A stretch of 28,756 bases of DNA from an uncultured Prevotella sp. (lineage in GTDB: Bacteria > Bacteroidota > Bacteroidia > Bacteroidales > Bacteroidaceae): NCBI GenBank assembly GCA_900541575.1, contig UQKO01000031.1, positions 1-28,756 on the forward strand, written 5' to 3'. This document shows, piece by piece, positions 23,825 to 28,756 of the stretch. Made by a program: the position numbers and the translations under genes. A model generated the notes under the pieces. The model made no database searches, was not told the origin of the DNA, and saw nothing but the letters and a program-made list of their open reading frames with translations. Position 1 is the first letter of the stretch. The number at the start of each line of letters is the position of its first letter.

Positions 23825-25888
23825 ATGTCAAATTCACACACAACAGCACGTGCGCTCACGTTTAATAGCTTCAGCCGTAAAGGATGGAGTCTGTTTGCTT
23901 GTCTGCATCGTGAGGTGAAAATAGGTGTGCTTAGCGTGGCAACATTGGCTAGCGCTACTCCTCGCTTAATGGCCGCTATGCCACAACAAGCACAAGGCAA
24001 CACCGACTCTTCCCTCCTTGCCGACACTCTGAGCCTAGGACTAGCCGATGTCTCGGCCTCGCGTGCTCCTTTGGCTGCCGATGTGGTAGCCCGACAAGTG
24101 TTGACGCTGACGCATGATGACCTCGCGGCTGCGGGGGTGCGCACCATCAACGACGTTCTCAAACTCTCAGCAAGTGTAGATGTCCGGCAACGCGGAGGGT
24201 TTGGTATTCAAACGGACATAAGCATCGACGGCGGCACGCACGATCAAATAGCCATTCTTCTCAACGGCGTGCTTCTCGTTAATCCACAGACAGGGCACAA
24301 TGCTGCCGATTTTCCAGTTAATATTTCTGATATAGAGCGCATCGAAATACTCGAGGGTGCTGCTTCGCGTGTAATGGGTAGTCAAGCCTTTAGCGGAGCC
24401 ATCAACGTGGTGACTCGTGGAGCTGCCTCTGTATCGCCCCTCGAAGCTATGGTAGAGGGTGGCTCTTATGGCACTGTGAGAGGAGAAGCTCGTACATCTT
24501 GGAGCATAGGCAAGGGATGGATGGTCTCGGCAAGTGGTAGTGGCCAACGTTCGGATGGTGCAGTGAAAAATGGTTACTTTAAAGGTGCCAAAGGCTATGG
24601 ACAAGCTACCTATACGGGTACTGACTTCAATTTGCAGGTGCAAGCAGGCGTCACTACCAACGATTTCGGAGCCAACACGTTCTATTCAGCAGCCTATCCA
24701 AATCAATGGGAAGCTACTCGCCGCTACCTACTCTCAGCTCGTGCCGAGAGCAAAGGACGTGTGCATCTTGTACCTCAAGTTTCGTGGGTAAGAAGTTTGG
24801 ATCATTTCCAACTTATTCATGGTTCGGAAACGGGCGAAAATTTTCATCGTGGTGACGTGTTTACCGCAGGGGTTAATGCTTGGACGCAATGGGCCTTGGG
24901 GCGAACTGCCGTGGGGGCTGAACTGCGTGAGGAGGTGATCTATAGCACCAATCTCGGACGCGATCTCTCGTCTGATTTACAAGTGGAGATACCCCGCGAA
25001 AACGGACGTATGTACACCAAGAAAGACGACCGCACGAACCTATCATATTTCGTAGAACACAATGTGGTGTGGCGTCAGTTTACTCTCTCAGCAGGTGTCA
25101 TGGCCGAGCGTAACAATGCCATTGATTCACGTTTTCGATTCTATCCAGGTGTCGACCTTAGCTATCGTCCCTCTCATGAGTGGAAACTGTTCGCTTCGTG
25201 GAATCGTTCGTTGCGCCTGCCCTCTTTCACAGACTTATGGTATAAAAGTCCTACACAGGAAGGCAACATTGGTCTGCGTCCTGAGGAATGTAGTGCCTTC
25301 CGTCTCGGGGTGGATTATGTGCAGTCTGTCCTCTCACTACGGCTAAAAGCTCGCTATCAGCGTGGCACGCACATGATTGACTGGGTGATGTTCACGCCCG
25401 ATGATAAATACCACGCTACATCTTTCTCGCTAGATAATTATGGCCTTGGCGCTGACCTTAGCCTCTCGCTCAGCCAGTGGTGGGGTGTGAAACAACCCTT
25501 TGAACGATTTAAGATGTCTTACGCATGGACCACGCAACATAGGCGCGCAGGAGAGGACTATTTTAAGTCTAACTACGCCATGGAGTATTTGCGCCATAAA
25601 TTAGTGATCTCACTCTCGCATCGGATTGTGTCACGTCTTTCAGCTAATTGGACCATGAGGATGCAACAGCGCGAAGGGGCTTACCTCGTCTATCGCGAAC
25701 TTAAACCTACGGCAGAACTTCGGCCGTATGGCACGCATGCACTACTCGATTGTAAACTCTCTTGGACAGATCCACATTATACGCTCTTTGTCGACCTGAC
25801 CAACTTGACAAACCATCCTTATTATGATTTGGCCAATGTGCGCCAACCCGGATTCTTAGTGATGGCCGGTGTAAAAGTAAAACTTTAA
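23825..25888 (+). CDS. TonB-dependent outer-membrane receptor with extended N terminus
   Basis: The 687-residue protein is a BtuB/FecA-style receptor that moves a ligand through a 22-strand barrel using energy from TonB. Residues about 80-200 form the plug, with VLTLTHDDLAAAGVRTINDVL, then GFGIQTDISIDGG and IERIEILEGAASRVMGSQAF, ending in GAINVVTRG. The barrel fills the rest and ends in ...GVKVKL. The N terminus is unusual: about 30 basic and aromatic residues (NSFSRKGWSLFACLHREVK) precede the hydrophobic signal core IGVLSVATLASATPRLMA. I recall similar FSRK...IGVLSVATL leaders on other Bacteroidota receptors. No lipoprotein partner, SusD, or cobalamin or iron gene is adjacent, so the ligand is unknown. 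It has its own promoter and terminator. Confidence 0.92.
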   Translation: MSNSHTTARALTFNSFSRKGWSLFACLHREVKIGVLSVATLASATPRLMAAMPQQAQGNTDSSLLADTLSLGLADVSASRAPLAADVVARQVLTLTHDDLAAAGVRTINDVLKLSASVDVRQRGGFGIQTDISIDGGTHDQIAILLNGVLLVNPQTGHNAADFPVNISDIERIEILEGAASRVMGSQAFSGAINVVTRGAASVSPLEAMVEGGSYGTVRGEARTSWSIGKGWMVSASGSGQRSDGAVKNGYFKGAKGYGQATYTGTDFNLQVQAGVTTNDFGANTFYSAAYPNQWEATRRYLLSARAESKGRVHLVPQVSWVRSLDHFQLIHGSETGENFHRGDVFTAGVNAWTQWALGRTAVGAELREEVIYSTNLGRDLSSDLQVEIPRENGRMYTKKDDRTNLSYFVEHNVVWRQFTLSAGVMAERNNAIDSRFRFYPGVDLSYRPSHEWKLFASWNRSLRLPSFTDLWYKSPTQEGNIGLRPEECSAFRLGVDYVQSVLSLRLKARYQRGTHMIDWVMFTPDDKYHATSFSLDNYGLGADLSLSLSQWWGVKQPFERFKMSYAWTTQHRRAGEDYFKSNYAMEYLRHKLVISLSHRIVSRLSANWTMRMQQREGAYLVYRELKPTAELRPYGTHALLDCKLSWTDPHYTLFVDLTNLTNHPYYDLANVRQPGFLVMAGVKVKL

Positions 25889-25898
25889 ATAAGCATAG

Positions 25899-25936
25899 TC
25901 CCTCACCTTCCCTCCTTGAGAAGGTGAGGGATTTTT
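25899..25936 (+). terminator. Strong intrinsic terminator of the receptor gene
   Basis: TCCCTCACCTTC (25899-25910) pairs perfectly with GAAGGTGAGGGA (25920-25931), followed by TTTTT. It begins 10 bases after the stop codon. Confidence 0.9.
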
Positions 25937-26380
25937 GCATCGTATAAAATAGAGAACACTCCGTTTGACTAGACAAGTCGTTTTTTATACTTTGCTTTAT
26001 TTTAAAAGGAATCTTATTCGGGAATACATTTCTCGTCATACTTTTGTAGAAGCAGAGCTATTATTCTTTCCTCTATTGTGTTCTAAATCTGTAGCATGAG
26101 CAACACGGAAGAGGCTTCAATAGTATGGTGGGGTAAATATGTCTATAGAATAAAATAATTATATAGGAATGGAGGGCGATTTCTTTTGGGCAGGATTCAT
26201 GCCGGAGGTGTAGAGAAGGAGAAGTGTAAAACCAAATCTAAGCATGCAAAGATATGAGCTTGGTTCTCGTCAACATACCACTCTTATGTGACAATCATCT
26301 GACAAATATAGCAGGAATGGCTATAAAATAGAGTTGACCTAAGTGCTTAACTATTTGAAATTCAATGTATAAACGAAATA
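25937..26380. other. Long non-coding region upstream of dnaK
   Basis: No credible gene is present. It contains a plus-strand TACTTTTG box (26039-26046), a hairpin with CCTCT/AGAGG and GTGTT/AACAC arms (26070-26114), a GGCA/TGCC hairpin near 26197, a hairpin with AACCAA/TTGGTT and ATCT/AGAT arms (26230-26265) and, on the minus strand, a perfect TATCTTTG box (26254-26247). The facing boxes may mark small RNAs. TGACA words recur at 26289 and 26300, and a TAAGTGCTTA palindrome lies at 26340-26349. The heat-shock CIRCE repeat is not seen. Confidence 0.55.
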
Positions 26381-26394
26381 TGACACGTATGTCA
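26381..26394. promoter_or_regulatory. Candidate enhancer-binding inverted repeat upstream of dnaK
   Basis: TGACA-CGTA-TGTCA is a perfect inverted repeat about 32-45 bases upstream of the -24 element of the sigma-54 promoter. TGACA also occurs at 26289-26293 and 26300-26304. It could bind an activator, although enhancer sites are usually further upstream. Confidence 0.5.
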
Positions 26395-26424
26395 GTGTAA
26401 AAAAATAAAGAGACATAGAAGGTT

Positions 26425-26440
26425 TGGCACGCCCCTTGCA
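26425..26440 (+). promoter_or_regulatory. Sigma-54 (RpoN) consensus promoter of dnaK
   Basis: TGGCACG-CCCC-TTGCA matches all 12 specified bases of the sigma-54 -24/-12 consensus. GG (26426-26427) and GC (26438-26439) are separated by the required 10 bases. Transcription should begin near 26451, about 60 bases before the dnaK ATG. By simple arithmetic the expected number of chance matches to 12 fixed bases in both strands of this window is about 0.003. No TAnnTTTG promoter is evident between it and dnaK. Confidence 0.75.
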
Positions 26441-26513
26441 TTATACAGAGCGTACTACAAAAGTAGCACAGATAAACAAACTTGAATAATAACAAATAAA
26501 ACATCATACAATC

Positions 26514-28433
26514 ATGGGAAAGATTATTGGTATTGACTTGGGTACAACAAACAGTTGTGTATCCGTATTCGAAGGTAACGAACCTACCGTTATTGCCAAC
26601 AGCGAAGGCAAGCGCACTACTCCTTCAGTGGTAGCATTCGTTGAGGGCGGCGAACGTAAGGTGGGCGATCCTGCCAAGCGTCAGGCCGTAACCAACCCAC
26701 TTCGCACCATCTACTCTATCAAGCGTTTCATGGGCGAAAACTACGATCAGGTTCAGAAAGAAATTGCACGTATGCCTTACAAGGTAGTACGCGGCGAAAA
26801 CAACACCGCTCGCGTTGAAGTGGACGGTCGTCAATATACTCCACAGGAGATTTCAGCCATGATTCTTCAGAAGATGAAGAAGACTGCTGAAGACTACCTT
26901 GGACAGGAAGTAACTGAGGCCGTAATCACCGTGCCTGCATACTTCTCGGATTCTCAGCGTCAGGCCACTAAAGAGGCTGGTCAGATTGCCGGCTTGGACG
27001 TAAAGCGTATCGTTAACGAACCTACTGCAGCCGCCCTTGCTTATGGTATCGACAAGGCCAATAAGGATATGAAGATCGCCGTGTTCGACCTCGGTGGTGG
27101 TACATTCGATATCTCTATCCTTGAGTTTGGTGGCGGTGTATTTGAAGTGCTTTCTACCAATGGTGATACTCATCTGGGTGGTGATGACTTCGACCACGTG
27201 ATCATCGACTGGTTGGTACAGGAATTCAAGAACGACGAGGGTGCCGACTTGACTACCGATCCTATGGCTATGCAGCGCTTGAAAGAGGCTGCTGAAAAGG
27301 CGAAGATTGAACTTTCAAGTTCTACTACTACTGAGATCAACCTTCCTTACATCATGCCTGTAGGTGGTGTGCCTAAGCACTTGGTTAAGACTCTCTCACG
27401 TGCTAAGTTTGAGGCCCTTGCTCACAACCTCATCGAAGCTTGTAAGGCTCCTTGCGAAGCCGCTCTGAAGGGTGCAGGCTTGACCACTGCCGACATTGAT
27501 GAAGTGATCCTCGTAGGTGGTTCAACTCGTATCCCCGCCGTACAGCAACTCGTAGAGCAATTCTTCGGCAAAGCTCCTTCAAAGGGTGTTAACCCCGACG
27601 AAGTAGTAGCCGTAGGTGCTGCTATTCAGGGTGCTATCTTGAACAAGGAAAGCGGTGTGGGCGACATCGTATTGCTCGACGTTACCCCGTTGTCACTCGG
27701 TATCGAAACCCTCGGTGGTGTAATGACAAAGCTTATCGATGCTAACTCTACTATCCCTTGCAAGAAGAGCCAGGTATTCTCAACCGCTGAGGACAATCAG
27801 CCCGAAGTGACCATCCACGTGCTCCAGGGTGAACGTCAGTTTGCTCGTGACAACAAGAGCATCGGTCGTTTCAATCTCGCTGGTATCGCTCCAGCCCGTC
27901 GTGGTGTACCTCAGATTGAGGTAACCTTCGATATCGATGCCAACGGTATCCTTAAGGTTTCCGCAAAGGATAAGGCCACAGGTAAGGAACAAGCCATCCG
28001 TATTGAAGCTTCAAGCGGCTTGACCGAAGATGAAATCAACCGTATGAAGGCTGAGGCTCAAGCTAACGCTGAGGCAGACAAGAAGGAACGTGAACGCATA
28101 GACAAGATCAACGAGGCTGACTCTATGATCTTCCAGACCGAGAATCAGCTCAAGGAACTTGGCGATAAGATCCCCGCTGACAAGAAGGCTCCTATCGAAG
28201 CAGCCCTCAACAAGTTGAAGGAAGCTCACAAGTCACAAGACATTGCAGCCATCGACGCAGCCAAGGCCGAGCTCAACGCAGCATTCCAAGCTGCCAGCGC
28301 TGACATGTATAGCCAAGCAGGTGCTCAGCCTGGTGCAGGTCAACAGCCTGGTACCGGTGCTCAGCAGACTTCTTCATCCGACAACAAGGGCAACGACGAT
28401 ATCCAAGACGCCGACTTCGAGGAGGTCCACTAG
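26514..28433 (+). CDS. dnaK: Hsp70 chaperone DnaK
   Basis: DnaK binds exposed hydrophobic peptide stretches in an ATP-controlled cycle with DnaJ and GrpE. The 639-residue length is normal. The ATPase domain (1 to about 385) begins IIGIDLGTTNSCVSVFEG and contains ITVPAYFSDSQRQATKEAG, FDLGGGTFDISIL and ILVGGSTRIPAVQ. The hydrophobic linker and substrate-binding domain (LLDVTPLSLGIETLGGVMTK onward, from about residue 386) and helical lid follow, then a Gly/Gln-rich disordered tail ending DADFEEVH. The ATG at 26514 is fixed by the conserved N terminus. No grpE or dnaJ is adjacent. Upstream is a sigma-54 consensus promoter instead of the usual Bacteroidota type. Confidence 0.98.
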   Translation: MGKIIGIDLGTTNSCVSVFEGNEPTVIANSEGKRTTPSVVAFVEGGERKVGDPAKRQAVTNPLRTIYSIKRFMGENYDQVQKEIARMPYKVVRGENNTARVEVDGRQYTPQEISAMILQKMKKTAEDYLGQEVTEAVITVPAYFSDSQRQATKEAGQIAGLDVKRIVNEPTAAALAYGIDKANKDMKIAVFDLGGGTFDISILEFGGGVFEVLSTNGDTHLGGDDFDHVIIDWLVQEFKNDEGADLTTDPMAMQRLKEAAEKAKIELSSSTTTEINLPYIMPVGGVPKHLVKTLSRAKFEALAHNLIEACKAPCEAALKGAGLTTADIDEVILVGGSTRIPAVQQLVEQFFGKAPSKGVNPDEVVAVGAAIQGAILNKESGVGDIVLLDVTPLSLGIETLGGVMTKLIDANSTIPCKKSQVFSTAEDNQPEVTIHVLQGERQFARDNKSIGRFNLAGIAPARRGVPQIEVTFDIDANGILKVSAKDKATGKEQAIRIEASSGLTEDEINRMKAEAQANAEADKKERERIDKINEADSMIFQTENQLKELGDKIPADKKAPIEAALNKLKEAHKSQDIAAIDAAKAELNAAFQAASADMYSQAGAQPGAGQQPGTGAQQTSSSDNKGNDDIQDADFEEVH

Positions 28434-28466
28434 TTCAAAGATAACAAACAATAACAATCGGGAACC

Positions 28467-28504
28467 AAATCCGTGTAGCTCACCGAGTTACACGGATTTT
28501 CCGT
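28467..28504 (+). terminator. Intrinsic terminator of dnaK
   Basis: AAATCCGTGTA (28467-28477) pairs perfectly with TACACGGATTT (28489-28499), with inner CTC/GAG pairing, followed by T-rich DNA. Confidence 0.9.
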
Positions 28505-28756
28505 TTTAAGGGGTTGGGTCTTCGTTATCGATTTCTATCGTTTTCTATCTCATATATGTTCCTTATTTGTACCTCAACAAAAAAGTCGATAAAGTGCAAC
28601 AAAAATATTGGCTTATTAGTCAAAACGGATGCTGAAAGTGCTGCTATTTAATTGATATTCAATATATTTGAGCATTTGAAAATTATTGCTGTCCGCTAAA
28701 ACTCAAAAGAGCATAGAAATCCTATCCGCAATGCCCATAAACAGGCGTTGCGGATG
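28505..28756. other. Non-coding right edge with a terminator-like hairpin
   Basis: AT-rich DNA with no open frame that I believe. ATCCGCAATGCC (28724-28735) pairs with GGCGTTGCGGAT (28744-28755) with one G-T pair. Its tail is cut by the window edge. It probably ends a gene beyond the right border. Confidence 0.6.

Noticed and set aside
25707..26039. A 110-residue minus-strand open frame overlapping the receptor gene end and terminator
   Set aside because: It reads through the receptor terminator and coding antisense, and its composition is not protein-like.
26339..26513. CIRCE / HrcA heat-shock operator at dnaK
   Set aside because: No TTAGCACTC-N9-GAGTGCTAA repeat is found. TAAGTGCTTA at 26340 is only a short chance-like resemblance.

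Overview
The window looks like a chromosomal segment from a member of the Bacteroidota, most likely Bacteroidales of the Prevotella type. The evidence is promoter boxes of the form TAnnTTTG with an upstream TTTG about 20 bases away, a type IX secretion (T9SS) sorting tail and BspA-type leucine-rich repeats on a secreted glycosidase, an HU domain fused to a winged helix, a SusC/BtuB-style TonB-dependent receptor, and few recognisable Shine-Dalgarno sites. I see no tRNA, rRNA, CRISPR array, transposase or prophage gene.

Layout: (1) 1-5500: a perfect 35-bp inverted repeat, then a 1746-residue secreted multidomain GH89 alpha-N-acetylglucosaminidase. (2) 5600-9900: a UPF0371/DUF1846 protein (+), a shared bidirectional terminator, then leftward genes for a phosphate-selective-type porin, an MBL-fold hydrolase and rsmG. 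(3) 9880-17400: from a divergent promoter, pyrG, yidC, a DPP5-like S9 peptidase and an MFS carrier that resembles MFSD1. The gaps between these four genes hold long imperfect palindromes. (4) 17500-19580: a small unknown gene and an HU-wHTH regulator (both leftward), then about 870 bp of repeat-rich DNA holding paired hairpin elements and a 22-bp tandem array. (5) 19579-21567: an overlapping three-gene operon of ECF sigma factor, putative anti-sigma factor and secreted protein of unknown function. (6) 22010-25888: an NhaC antiporter and a TonB-dependent receptor. (7) 25937-28433: a long non-coding region, then dnaK, preceded by a full sigma-54 consensus promoter.

Functional themes: outer-membrane and secreted nutrient capture (GH89 enzyme, TonB receptor, porin); a possible dipeptide route in which the DPP5-like peptidase cuts dipeptides in the periplasm and the neighbouring MFSD1-like carrier moves them across the inner membrane; and housekeeping genes (pyrG, yidC, rsmG, dnaK). 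The strongest regulatory observations are the sigma-54 promoter at dnaK with candidate enhancer sites, and the divergent HU-wHTH / ECF sigma control region, where both putative leaders carry palindromic repeats. All family assignments come from reading motifs by eye; no database search was run.
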